A stretch of 64,000 nucleotides of DNA from Micromonospora sp. KC213. GTDB lineage: Bacteria; Actinomycetota; Actinomycetes; Mycobacteriales; Micromonosporaceae. How positions within the stretch are numbered: the first letter of the stretch is position 1; every line of letters begins with the position of its first letter. Below, piece by piece: positions 8,313 through 17,451 of the stretch. The notes below the pieces were generated by a model. That model was not told the DNA's origin, did no database searches, and was given only the letters and a program-made list of their open reading frames with translations. The position numbers and the translations under genes were made by a program. The DNA lies in the NCBI RefSeq assembly GCF_004348325.1, contig NZ_SMKF01000014.1, positions 1 through 64,000 of the forward strand. The letters run 5' to 3'.

Positions 8313-9677
8313 TCAGTCCAGGGGCTCCACCCGCACCGGCAGCCCGCCCCGCACCCGCAGCGACAGCATCGGCTCGGGAACGACCTGGTGGGTCGGTACC
8401 CGGGTGAGCCGCAACTCCCGCGACACCAGGGCGAGAACGAAGGTGGCCTCCAGCATTCCCAGGTTGTTGCCGACGCAGAACCGGGGACCGGCCCCGAACG
8501 GCACGTACGCGTACCGAGGCCGGTCGGTCGGCCGGCCCGGGTCGAAACGCTCCGGGTCGAAGCGGTCCGGCTCCGGCCAGAACGCCGGATGGCGGTGCAG
8601 GGTGTACGGGCAGATCAACACGTCGGCGCCGGCCGGCACGTCGTACCCGCCGACGGTGTCGGGCCCCTGTGCCTTGCGCGACAGCATCCACACCGGCGGG
8701 AAGAGCCGCATCACCTCGTGCAGCACCATCGTGGTGTACCGCAGCGCGGACAGATCCTCGTACGTCGGAAGCCGGTCCCCGAGCACCGCGACAGCCTCGG
8801 CGTGCAGCCGCTCCCGGACCTCCGGGTAGCGGTCCACCAGATAAAAGCTCCACCCCAGGGTGCTGGCCGTGGTCTCGTGCCCGGCCAGCAGCAGGGTGAC
8901 CAGTTCGTCGCGCATCCGCTGGCGCCCCCGCCGGGGGTCCGCCTCCCGCCGGGTGGACTGGATCAGCCGGGACAGGGCGTCGTCCCCGTCGGGGTTCTGC
9001 CCGTCCCGCGCCACCCGCTCGGTCACCATCCGGTCGACCACGCCCTGCAGGTCCCGCCGGGCTCGCCGGAACCTCAGCTGCTTGGGCAGCGGCACCCACA
9101 TCGGCACCATGCTCATCGTGGCCAGCTCGAACATGGCCTGGTCCTGCATCGCCTCGAAGGACCGACCGATCGAGTGGTACGCGCTCAGGTCCGTGTCGAG
9201 CAGGGTACGACCGAGCACCCCGAGGGTCAGCGCGGTCAGCTCCTGGATCAGGTCGACCGGACCGTCGCCGCGCAGCGCCCGGAGCCGGGCGACGAAGCCG
9301 GCCGCCTCCTCCGCCACCACCCCCGCCTGGCCGGCGATGCGCTTGGCCTGGAACACCGGCTGGGTGGCCCGGCGCTGGGTGCGCCACAGTTCCCCCTCGC
9401 TGGTGAGCAGCCCGTCGCCCAGCGCCCGGCGGGCGTGCACCAGACCGATGCCCTTGTGGTAGTTCTGGCTGTTGTCGGTGAGTACGTGCTTGGCGTGGTC
9501 GGGATGGTTGAAGAAGTAGAACGGCCGCGGCGGCGGCGCCAGCCGGACCGCGTCGCCGTACCGGTGGGCCGCCGACGACATCAGCCCGAGCCGGTCGGAC
9601 CCGAACTTCCACAGTGTGCTGATCAGTTCCCGGCCGTGCGGACCGGGCGGCACGGCGCGGACACCGGTGAGAGTCAC
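8313..9677 (-). CDS. Cytochrome P450, enediyne-core-associated
   Basis: 454 aa. Heme-thiolate monooxygenase signatures are all present: I-helix AGHETT, K-helix EVMR, the PERF motif and the Cys loop FGAGPRFCVG. The length and overall look (LTDNSQNYHKG, DGLLTSEGELWRTQRR) match the CYP102/CYP4-like P450s that accompany enediyne cores (CalE10- or SgcE7-type). It is the last gene of the core operon. Its GTG start overlaps the stop of the flavin reductase (GTGA), implying translational coupling. It probably oxidises the nascent core or an early polyene, but the reaction cannot be read from sequence. A ferredoxin partner is not encoded nearby. Confidence 0.88.
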   Translation of the reverse strand: MTLTGVRAVPPGPHGRELISTLWKFGSDRLGLMSSAAHRYGDAVRLAPPPRPFYFFNHPDHAKHVLTDNSQNYHKGIGLVHARRALGDGLLTSEGELWRTQRRATQPVFQAKRIAGQAGVVAEEAAGFVARLRALRGDGPVDLIQELTALTLGVLGRTLLDTDLSAYHSIGRSFEAMQDQAMFELATMSMVPMWVPLPKQLRFRRARRDLQGVVDRMVTERVARDGQNPDGDDALSRLIQSTRREADPRRGRQRMRDELVTLLLAGHETTASTLGWSFYLVDRYPEVRERLHAEAVAVLGDRLPTYEDLSALRYTTMVLHEVMRLFPPVWMLSRKAQGPDTVGGYDVPAGADVLICPYTLHRHPAFWPEPDRFDPERFDPGRPTDRPRYAYVPFGAGPRFCVGNNLGMLEATFVLALVSRELRLTRVPTHQVVPEPMLSLRVRGGLPVRVEPLD

Positions 9678-10213
9678 CTCCGCACCTCGCTCCGGTCCGG
9701 CCCGACCTGACGGAACCGTCCCCGCAGGAACAGCATGGGCTCCTCCTCACTGAGCCGCTCCACCGTCAACAGCCGGCCGATGAAGATGGAGTGGTCACCG
9801 CCGTCGTACGCGCGCCAGAGCCGGCACTCGAAGCCGGCCAGGGCGCCGGAGATCAGGGGCGCCCCGGTGGCCCGGCCGGGCACCCAGTCGACCGTGTCGA
9901 ACTGGGCCCGGCCGAGCGGCCGCCACCGGTTGGCGAAGTGCCGGGCGACGGGCTCCTGGCCCGCCGCCAGGACGGAGACCCCGAACGCGCCGGCGGCGTG
10001 CAGGGTGTCGTGCATGACCGCCTTCCGGTCCACGCAGACCAGGATCAGGGGCGGATCCAGGGAGACCGAGGTGAACGAGTTGGCGGTCATGCCGTGCGGT
10101 TCCTGCCCACCGACGGTCACCACGGTGACCCCGGTGGCGAACGTGCCGAACGCCCCACGCAGCTGTTCGGGGTCGACCAGCTCGCCGGTCGTCGGTTGAT
10201 GGTTGACGGTCAC
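9674..10213 (-). CDS. Flavin reductase (E6/HpaC-like)
   Basis: 179 aa, with a split-barrel flavin reductase fold. LRGAFGTFATGVTVVTV, GMTANSFTSVSLDPPLILVCVD and HSIFIGRLLTV are the standard family motifs. It would reduce FMN or FAD with NAD(P)H and hand the reduced flavin to a two-component monooxygenase. The HsaA-type oxygenase at 35.9-37.1 kb is the obvious partner, as SgcE6 serves SgcC in C-1027. The start GTG 10213 follows AGGGAGGA; the longer upstream frame is non-coding. It follows the thioesterase with a 23-bp gap and overlaps the P450. Confidence 0.9.
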   Translation of the reverse strand: MTVNHQPTTGELVDPEQLRGAFGTFATGVTVVTVGGQEPHGMTANSFTSVSLDPPLILVCVDRKAVMHDTLHAAGAFGVSVLAAGQEPVARHFANRWRPLGRAQFDTVDWVPGRATGAPLISGALAGFECRLWRAYDGGDHSIFIGRLLTVERLSEEEPMLFLRGRFRQVGPDRSEVRR

Positions 10214-10236
10214 GGTGGTCCTCCCTCCGCCCGCGG

Positions 10237-10665
10237 TCACGCCCGGTACGGCTGCAACGCGCGGACCAGTGGTTCCGGCACCCGGGCCGGGACGGTACGG
10301 GTGTTCGGTCCCCGCATGCAGGCCACCCGCTGCCGGCCCCGGGCGATCAGCGTCTCGCCGCCCCCGGGGTCGAGCCGGACGTAGTCGAAGCTGAACTCGA
10401 TCTGCGTCTGCGCCAGGTCGACCAGGCGCATGCGGATCGACAGTTCGTCGAAGGCGGTGATCTCCGCGAAGAACTCGCAGTCGACCTTCAGGGTGAACAG
10501 CTTCAGGTCGTCCTGGAGTTCGGCCAGCACCTCCGGTGCGAGCCGCTTGAGGAACATCTCCCGGCACCGCCCCTGCCAGCGCAGGTAGTTGACGTAGTAG
10601 ACGTTGCCGACGATGTTGGTCTCCTCGAAGCCGACCGTGTGCAGGTACTCGAAGTGGTCCGCCAC
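10237..10665 (-). CDS. Enediyne thioesterase, E10 type (hotdog fold)
   Basis: 142 aa. The N-terminus HFEYLHTVGFEETNIVGNVYY followed by NYLRWQGRCREMFL is the hallmark of E10 thioesterases (SgcE10, CalE7, DynE7), which release the polyene product from the PKS. The catalytic region lies around the ETNIVGNVY loop and RWQGRCRE. The start GTG 10665 lies two bases past the PKS stop and follows AAGGAGG; the ORF upstream of it is a shadow of the PKS C-terminus. PKS plus E10 are the minimal pair for the heptaene intermediate in characterised systems. Confidence 0.93.
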   Translation of the reverse strand: MADHFEYLHTVGFEETNIVGNVYYVNYLRWQGRCREMFLKRLAPEVLAELQDDLKLFTLKVDCEFFAEITAFDELSIRMRLVDLAQTQIEFSFDYVRLDPGGGETLIARGRQRVACMRGPNTRTVPARVPEPLVRALQPYRA

Positions 10666-10667
10666 GA

Positions 10668-13600
10668 TCAGTCCTCCTTCCCGCACAGCACCGCGAAGAC
10701 GATCGGCTCGGGCCGGTCGCGGAGGGTGGTCACCAGCGTCGCGATCCGCAGCGTGCCGCTGGCGAACACCAACCAGCCGTCCCGCCGTTCCTCGGACAGG
10801 GCCAGCGGGCCGCCCGTCGTCAGACCCGCCTTCTGCAGGCACTCCAGAGCGGTCCACACCCGGGTGGCGGCGACGTCGGCGCCCTCACCGGTCTCTGCCG
10901 TGATCAGTTCGGCCAGGGGCCGGTGGCCACCGAGTAGCTGTCCCCAGTCCTCCGGGCTGCGCTGCGCCACCGACTCGACGTCACAGCCGACCGGGCCGGT
11001 GGCCGCGACCGCCACCGTCAGCCCCGCGCCGTGCGCGGCGGAGACCCGGTGGTCCCCGTCGATGGAAGGCGCCCCGTCCGGCCGGTAGCGGAGTGCCACC
11101 GCGCGGCCCAGGGCCCGGCCCACGGCCACCGCGGTCCGTTCCCGACGGGCGGCGACGCCCTCGGCCGGATGGGCCGGGTCGTCCGGTTCCACCGCCACCG
11201 CGACCGCCGCACCGAGCAGGTCCCCCACGGCCCGTTCCAGGTAGGAACCGAGCAGCGGCGCGACCCAGGGGCCGGAGCCGTCCTTCTTGCGGACCGCCCG
11301 CAACCGCAGGCCAGCCCACCGCTCGACGACCTCGCCGGCGGCGTCGCGGACGGCGATGTCGTAGACGTAGGTGTCCCCGTCCCGGCTCCGTTCCGTGGCG
11401 CAGTACCGCAGTTGGCCGTCGGCCGGCCGGGCGCCAGACGGGACGATCCGCTCCACGCCCTGCGGCAGCAGGGTGCCGTCCGGGACGCAGACCTGGTTGC
11501 CGTGCATCAGCGCGTCCCGCATGCCGGGGTCGCCGAGCAGCAACTGGGCCGGCAGGAAGCCGGCGAACCAGTCGCCGTCCGCGACGACGGCCACGTCGGC
11601 GTCGACGTCGCGGGCCGCGGCCCGGTGGTACCGGAGCAGCCGCCGGAACCGGTCGCCCTGGAACAGGGTGTCGCCGTACAGGTCGCGTGCCGGGTCGAGC
11701 GGTACGGCCGGCAGTCCGTCGCCGACCTGCTCCGGCGGTCCGGCGAGCACGCCGGGGTCACCGAAGCGCAGCCGGGCGCGGAAGTGGTCGGCCGCGAATC
11801 CGGTCTCGGCGCTGCGGATGGCGATGTCCACGGTGTCGTCGTCGGTGACGACACCCGCGATCCGGACGGTGGTGCTGCCGTCCGGCGGCACCACGATGGG
11901 CCGCAGGAACTCGGCCTGCTCGATGACGGGTACCGTGCTCCGGCCGGTCAACGCGGTGGCCACCTGGGTCATCGCCTCCATGCCGAACACCGCCGGGAAC
12001 AGCAGGTTCCCGTCGAGCAGGTGGTCGGCGAGGTAGAGGTCGGCGCCCGGGCTGAGCGTGGTCTCGGTGACCAGCTCCACCTGGTGGTAGTGGACCAGGG
12101 GTTTGTCGACGAACCGGAGCAGCGGCAGCTCGGGCAGGTCGTAGCGGACGGTGCCGAGACCCTGGGTCCGGCCGCTGACCACGACCACCGAGGGGGCGTC
12201 CGGATCGGTGACGAGCCGGCGCATCAGGGCCACGCCCTGGTCCAGCGAGACGGGCGTGACGCCCTCACGGGACAGGCTCTCCACCACCGACAGCCGCTCG
12301 CCCATGCCGACACCGGACCAGACCGACCACTCCACGCAGAGGCTGCGGCAGTCGGGGTGCCGGCGGCCGAAGTCGGCGGTCAGCTCCGCCAGCCACTCGT
12401 TGGCGGTCGCGTAGTGCGCCTCGCCCCGCAGCCCGGCCCGCCCGATGATGCTGCCGAAGGTGACCAGCAGCCGCAGCCGGTCCGGGTCGACCGCGTCGAG
12501 CACCGCCCGCAGGCCGCCGACCTTCGGGGCGAAGGTGCGCCGCACCGTGGCCATGTCCAGGTTCCCCAGGGCCGTCGGCTCGTTGCGGCCGGCTCCGTGC
12601 AGGACCGCGGTGACCGGACCGAGCGCGTCGGTCACCTCGGCCACCGCCCGCCGGACCTGTTCGGGGTCGGTGACGTCGGCGCGGGCGTAGTGCACCCGTA
12701 CCCCGCCGGCCGCCATCCGCCTCAGGTTGTCGGCCAGTTCGGCGTCCTGGGCGGGGTCGGAGCGGCCGAGCACGGCCAGCCGGGCCCCGCTGTCCATGGC
12801 GAGCGCCAGCGCGCACTCGGCGGTGATGCCCTTGCCGCCGCCGGTGACCAGCAGGACATCGTCGTCGCCCAGGGGCGGGGCGGACCGGGCCGGCCGGACC
12901 GGCATCGCCCGCAGGATGGGTACCCGACGGACGCCGTCGGCGTCGTAGTGGACCTCGACGAAGTCCTCCGTCGCGGCCACCTCGTCGCGGATCCGTTCGG
13001 CGGTGACCACCGGCAGTGGCGCGTGCACGACGGTCACCCGCAGGTGGGGTGCCTCCAGGCGCAGGGTCTTGGCCAGTCCCGCCGCGCCCCGACCGTCCTG
13101 CAGCAGCACGTACCGGGTGCCGGGGCCGCCGCCGAGCGCGGCGCGCGCACCCAACAGGGCCAGTTCCAACTGCTCGTCGACGCAGTCGGTGGGCAGGCAG
13201 ACCAGCACACCGGAACCGACAGCGCCCTGTTCCAGCGCCTCACGCAGGTGACCGGCGAGTTCGTGGTCCTCCGGCGCGTAGACCTGCCAGCGTCCGTTGC
13301 CCTCGCCGGTGCGCGGCTGCGGCGGCGGCACCACGTCGAGGTCGACGGTGAACGCCCGGGCCCAGGCGGCGGCCCCGGTGACCGGGGTGCTGCGGGCGCT
13401 GTCCTCGGGGCGCGCGGTGCTGACCAGTTCGTCGAGCGCCTCGGCCAGTTCCCGGACGGTGGCGGTGGCGAAATTGGTCGGTGTGTCGGCCGCCGCGATG
13501 CCCTGGCGCTGGGCGGCCTGGTTGACCACCTGCCCCACGGTGATCGAACTGAGGTGCAGGTCGTCGAGGAGCCGACTGTCGTCCCGCACCATCTCCAACG

Positions 13601-16442
13601 GCAGTTCGGCCCGCTCGGCGGCGAGCCGCCGCAGCAGTTCCAGGCTCGACTCCCCCTCGCGTGCCGCAGCGGTCTCCACCGGGGCGGAGGCCACCGCTGC
13701 CCGCTTCACTTTCGGCGCGGCCACCTGCGGCGCCTGCTCGCAGGGGCTTTCGAAGAAGCGGAACTGGCGACCCAGTTCCAGGGGCCGGACCAGCCGTCCG
13801 TGCAGCAGCCCGGTCTGCAGGTCCCCGGCCGCCGTGACGTACGCCGCGGCGGCCACCCGCAGCAGCCCGCCGAGGGATTCGTCGTCGGTGTCGAGGGCGA
13901 CCGCGGGAACGTCGGTGACCTCCGCGGCCAACCCGCTGAGCACCCGCCCCGGGCCGACCTCGACGAACAGGTCGATGTCCTTGGCGGCCACCTCCACCGC
14001 CTGGGCGAAGAGCACCGGATCGGTGATCTGCCGGTGCAGCAACGCCGCGAGGTCGGTCTCCGGGGCCAGCACGTCGCCGGTCACCGTGGAGACCACCGAC
14101 CGGCCGACGGCTCCGAAGCGTTCCCCGGCGAGGTGCCCGGCGAACGCGGCGGCGGCCGGAGCCACCAGCGGCGAGTGGAAGGCGTGCGAGACGGCGATCC
14201 GGTTGGCCCGCAGGCCGTCCTTCCGGGCTCGGGCGCACAGTGCGTCGACGGCGTCGACCGGGCCGGCGACGACGGTCTGGGTGGGACCGTTGTAACCGGC
14301 GACGACCAGCGGTGTACCGCTGATCAGCCCGGTGACGACCTCGGCGGAGGCCGCCACGCTCGCCATCGTCCCGGACGCGCTGTGTTCGGCCATGGTGCGC
14401 CCCCGCACCCCGGCCACCCGCAGCAGCGTCGCCTCGTCCATGGCCCCGGCCCAGTGCAGCGCCGACAGTTCGCCGAGGCTGTGCCCGACCGCCACGGCGG
14501 CCTCCAGCCCCAGCTCGGTCAGGGCCGTCAGGCCGGCCATCGAGCCGGTGACGATGCGCGGCTGGGCGACCGCCGTGGCGACCATGTCGCCGCTGGTGGG
14601 CAACGCCGCGCGGGCGTAGACCCGGTCCACCTCGGGGAAGCGGCGGCGCAGCGCCCCGCCGCTGGTGCCCCGGCCGGAGCCCTGGCCGGGGAAGAGGTAG
14701 CCGACCCGGCCGGTGCCGTTGGTGTGGTTGAGGAAGCAGCGGCCGTCCGGGGAGAACATCCGGGTCTCGCCGCCGTCGAGCGCGTCCGCGATCCGCCGCA
14801 GCTGGTGCTCGGCGTCCTCCGGGGAGGCGACCACCACGGCGGCCCGGTAGGGCAGGTCGCGCAGCTCGGCGTGCAGGGTCGCGGCCAGGTCGGTGAGCTG
14901 ACCGTACGCGACGGTCGGCACGAACTCGATCAGCCGGCCGACGCGGTCGCGCAGATCCCGGGCGGAGAGCGCGTCGAACAGCAGCAGCTCCAGGTCCTGG
15001 CGGGACGACGCCAGCGCCCGGGTACGGGTGTCCAGCGCCCCACGCCGCCGGGGCCTGCGCTTCTCCAGCACGACGTGGGTGTTGATGCCGCCGAAGCCCA
15101 TCGCGGTGATGCCGGCGCGGACCGGCACGTCGGTGGGCCAGCCCTCCGCCTTCGGTAGCACCCGCAGGGCGGCGTCGTCGGCGGTGAGCAGCTCGTGCGG
15201 GTCGACGCAGCCGATCGCCGGCGGGAGCACCTCGTGGTGCACCGCCATCGCGGCCTTGATCAGGCCGGCGACGCCGGCGGCAGCCTTGGTGTGGCCGATC
15301 ATGCCCTTGATCGAGCTGATCGCGGCGGGCCGGGCATCCGGGTCGGCGTCCCGGCGGGCGGTGGAGAGCGCCCGCAGTTCGGTGGCGTCCCCGACCGCGG
15401 TGCCGGTGCCGTGCCCCTCGAACAGGCCGACGGTGTCGATGCCGAAGCCGGCCCGCTCGTACGCCCGGCGCAGCGCCAGCCGGTACCCGTTGACCTCGGG
15501 CCGGGTGATGCCGCCCTTGCCGTCGGAGGAGATGCCCCAGCCGGCGATCGTGGCGTACACCCGGTGGCCGGCCTCGACGGCGTCCCGTTCGCGCATCAGC
15601 ACGGTCATCCCGCAGCCCTCGCCGGGCCAGAAGCCGTTGGAGCGCTGGTCGTACACCCGCATCTCGCTGCGGGCCAGCGCGCCGGTCTTGGCGAAGCCGA
15701 CGATCTCGAACGGGTCGATGGACAGGTCCACGCCGCCGGCCACCGCCACGTCGACGTCCCCGTCGATCAGAGACTTGCAGGCGGTCGCCACGGACAGCAG
15801 GGACGACGAGCAGGCACCGTCGACGGTGTAGCCGCCGCCCTTGAGGTCGAAGTGGTTGCAGATCCGTCCGGCGATGGTGTTCGACAGGCCACCGGCCAGG
15901 GTGTCCTCGTCGATCTCGGGGAACGGCGACTTGTAGCGGGTCTCGAAGTCGGCCATGAAGACGTCGAGCTGGTCGTCGTTCCAGTCCTGCTCCTTGAGCG
16001 CGGCGGCGACCATCCGGCGGACGTACGGCCAGCGCAGCCGTAGCTGGTTGGCGCGGGAGAACTCACCGGTGAGGCTGTTGCCGATCACCACGCAGGTGCG
16101 GTCCCGGGGCAGCCCCTCGGCCATCGGGAAGCCGGCGTCGGCCAGCGCCGTGGCGGCCACGTCGAGGGCGAGCCAGTGGGTCAGGTCGGTGGACCGGTAG
16201 GTGCTTCCGGCGACCTTGTACGCGACCCGGTCGAACTCGTACCCCTCGATGACCGCGGCGTTGCGGGCGTAGAACCGGTCGGGGGCGGCGGGGTCGGCGT
16301 CCCAGTAGTCCTCCAGCCGCATCCGCACGTCGGGCAGGCGGCGGAAGGCGCGGCGCCCGGCGAGCGCGTTCTCCCACAGTTCGCGCGGGGACGCGGCGTC
16401 CGGGTAGCGGCACGCCATGCCCACGACGGCGATCCTGCTCAT
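10668..16442 (-). CDS. pksE: Iterative type I enediyne polyketide synthase (PKSE)
   Basis: 1924 aa, the usual PKSE length. Domains in order: KS (Cys211 in VDGACSSSLL, His344 in EGHGTGT, His384 in IKGMIGHTK), AT (Ser655 in AVGHSLGELS), ACP near 930-1010 with LHLSSI (Ser966 the likely phosphopantetheine site), KR with LLVTGGGKGITAECA near 1200, DH near 1450-1500 (LADHLLDGNLLFPAVFGMEA), and a C-terminal phosphopantetheinyl transferase (GPVGCDVES near 1817, then TALECLQKAG). This KS-AT-ACP-KR-DH-PPTase order is diagnostic of enediyne synthases, which build a linear polyene from acetyl/malonyl-CoA. The start ATG overlaps the UnbU stop by ATGA. All catalytic residues I can check are intact. Confidence 0.97.
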   Translation of the reverse strand: MSRIAVVGMACRYPDAASPRELWENALAGRRAFRRLPDVRMRLEDYWDADPAAPDRFYARNAAVIEGYEFDRVAYKVAGSTYRSTDLTHWLALDVAATALADAGFPMAEGLPRDRTCVVIGNSLTGEFSRANQLRLRWPYVRRMVAAALKEQDWNDDQLDVFMADFETRYKSPFPEIDEDTLAGGLSNTIAGRICNHFDLKGGGYTVDGACSSSLLSVATACKSLIDGDVDVAVAGGVDLSIDPFEIVGFAKTGALARSEMRVYDQRSNGFWPGEGCGMTVLMRERDAVEAGHRVYATIAGWGISSDGKGGITRPEVNGYRLALRRAYERAGFGIDTVGLFEGHGTGTAVGDATELRALSTARRDADPDARPAAISSIKGMIGHTKAAAGVAGLIKAAMAVHHEVLPPAIGCVDPHELLTADDAALRVLPKAEGWPTDVPVRAGITAMGFGGINTHVVLEKRRPRRRGALDTRTRALASSRQDLELLLFDALSARDLRDRVGRLIEFVPTVAYGQLTDLAATLHAELRDLPYRAAVVVASPEDAEHQLRRIADALDGGETRMFSPDGRCFLNHTNGTGRVGYLFPGQGSGRGTSGGALRRRFPEVDRVYARAALPTSGDMVATAVAQPRIVTGSMAGLTALTELGLEAAVAVGHSLGELSALHWAGAMDEATLLRVAGVRGRTMAEHSASGTMASVAASAEVVTGLISGTPLVVAGYNGPTQTVVAGPVDAVDALCARARKDGLRANRIAVSHAFHSPLVAPAAAAFAGHLAGERFGAVGRSVVSTVTGDVLAPETDLAALLHRQITDPVLFAQAVEVAAKDIDLFVEVGPGRVLSGLAAEVTDVPAVALDTDDESLGGLLRVAAAAYVTAAGDLQTGLLHGRLVRPLELGRQFRFFESPCEQAPQVAAPKVKRAAVASAPVETAAAREGESSLELLRRLAAERAELPLEMVRDDSRLLDDLHLSSITVGQVVNQAAQRQGIAAADTPTNFATATVRELAEALDELVSTARPEDSARSTPVTGAAAWARAFTVDLDVVPPPQPRTGEGNGRWQVYAPEDHELAGHLREALEQGAVGSGVLVCLPTDCVDEQLELALLGARAALGGGPGTRYVLLQDGRGAAGLAKTLRLEAPHLRVTVVHAPLPVVTAERIRDEVAATEDFVEVHYDADGVRRVPILRAMPVRPARSAPPLGDDDVLLVTGGGKGITAECALALAMDSGARLAVLGRSDPAQDAELADNLRRMAAGGVRVHYARADVTDPEQVRRAVAEVTDALGPVTAVLHGAGRNEPTALGNLDMATVRRTFAPKVGGLRAVLDAVDPDRLRLLVTFGSIIGRAGLRGEAHYATANEWLAELTADFGRRHPDCRSLCVEWSVWSGVGMGERLSVVESLSREGVTPVSLDQGVALMRRLVTDPDAPSVVVVSGRTQGLGTVRYDLPELPLLRFVDKPLVHYHQVELVTETTLSPGADLYLADHLLDGNLLFPAVFGMEAMTQVATALTGRSTVPVIEQAEFLRPIVVPPDGSTTVRIAGVVTDDDTVDIAIRSAETGFAADHFRARLRFGDPGVLAGPPEQVGDGLPAVPLDPARDLYGDTLFQGDRFRRLLRYHRAAARDVDADVAVVADGDWFAGFLPAQLLLGDPGMRDALMHGNQVCVPDGTLLPQGVERIVPSGARPADGQLRYCATERSRDGDTYVYDIAVRDAAGEVVERWAGLRLRAVRKKDGSGPWVAPLLGSYLERAVGDLLGAAVAVAVEPDDPAHPAEGVAARRERTAVAVGRALGRAVALRYRPDGAPSIDGDHRVSAAHGAGLTVAVAATGPVGCDVESVAQRSPEDWGQLLGGHRPLAELITAETGEGADVAATRVWTALECLQKAGLTTGGPLALSEERRDGWLVFASGTLRIATLVTTLRDRPEPIVFAVLCGKED

Positions 16443-17446
16443 GCCGGTACCACCTTCCGGTCACCGTGCACCGGGCCGCCGTTGACCGAGATCGCGGACA
16501 CCGGGGTGGCCGGTGCCGGCTCGCTCGCTGGTGGCGGCGCGGCGGCTCGCTCGGCGCGGGCCTTGTCGATGAAGTGCAGGGCCCAGTGGAAGCCGCCACG
16601 GGCCAGGCAGACGAGTGCGGTGGCGAAGAAGATGCCGTAGGCGATCCCGGCTCCGGTGAGGAAGGCGTACACGACGGCTACCCCGGCGCCGAAGGCGAAC
16701 TGCGCGGCCGGGTGGGAGGGCGTGGTCCCCGGGTCGGTGACCATGTAGTTGGTGAAGAGGATGAACGCGGTGCCGGTCATCATCGCCAGCGCGCCGGGGA
16801 TCGAGGTGTCCAGGATCAGGCCACGCACGACCGCCTGGATCGCGAAGGCGAGCAGCCAGCCGAAGATCAGCCACATCCGGCCGGTCAGCTTTCCGTTGAT
16901 CATGGTGCCGCCGAGGATGATCAGCAGTGGCAGCGCCCAGTCCAGCGGGCCGGAGATGTGCTCGGTGAAGTGGTACGGCGGGGCGATGCTGCCCCAGGGG
17001 AAGAGCAGCAGGATGACGGCGATGCCGAAGTTCGACGGGTTCATGTAGTGCCGCATCCGGCCCTTGACCGGCGCCCGCAGCACCCACTTGGCGCCGATCG
17101 CCACCGACACCCCGAAGATCAGCACCAGGACCTGGTCGTTGACGTAGGTCAGCATGTTCATCGCCAGGCTGGTGATGTGCGCCGGGTAGAGGAACTCGAC
17201 CAGGCCGCGTACGCCGTTGCCGAGGAAACGGGGCCGGCGGCCCTCCATCCGGGCTCCGATCACCTCCAGCACGATCTCCAGGGTGTAACCGGTGGCCAGG
17301 GCCACGAACGGCCACAGCCACGGCTGCTCGAACCCGAGCACGGTGTACCCGACGATGTTGAAGACCGTGATGGAGATGGCGAAGTTCCGCAGAGCCTTGA
17401 CCACCTTGAGGTCGTGGCGCGGAGGGCTGATCGTGGTCTCAGCCAT
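16439..17446 (-). CDS. unbU: UnbU-like membrane protein (E4), RnfD-related
   Basis: 335 aa with about nine hydrophobic segments between residues 20 and 290. The fold resembles the NQR2/RnfD membrane subunits, with YMNPSNFGIAVILLLFPWG and FTNYMVTDPGTTPSHPAAQFAFG as recognisable conserved blocks. The C-terminal 40 residues are Pro/Ala-rich and cytoplasmic. UnbU is part of the conserved enediyne cassette (UnbL-UnbV-UnbU-PKS-TE); its exact role is not established. The ATG at 17446 gives a short polar N-terminus and has AAAGGTG before it. It overlaps the PKS start by four bases. Confidence 0.92.
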   Translation of the reverse strand: MAETTISPPRHDLKVVKALRNFAISITVFNIVGYTVLGFEQPWLWPFVALATGYTLEIVLEVIGARMEGRRPRFLGNGVRGLVEFLYPAHITSLAMNMLTYVNDQVLVLIFGVSVAIGAKWVLRAPVKGRMRHYMNPSNFGIAVILLLFPWGSIAPPYHFTEHISGPLDWALPLLIILGGTMINGKLTGRMWLIFGWLLAFAIQAVVRGLILDTSIPGALAMMTGTAFILFTNYMVTDPGTTPSHPAAQFAFGAGVAVVYAFLTGAGIAYGIFFATALVCLARGGFHWALHFIDKARAERAAAPPPASEPAPATPVSAISVNGGPVHGDRKVVPA

Positions 17447-17451
17447 GTCGG

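Noticed and set aside
11031..15158. A 1375-aa open frame on the plus strand opposite the PKS, and similar long antisense frames at 30800-34111 and 37972-41175
   Set aside because: They are Arg/Gly/Pro/His-rich products of high-GC codon bias opposite genes with clear domains, and show no recognisable motif.
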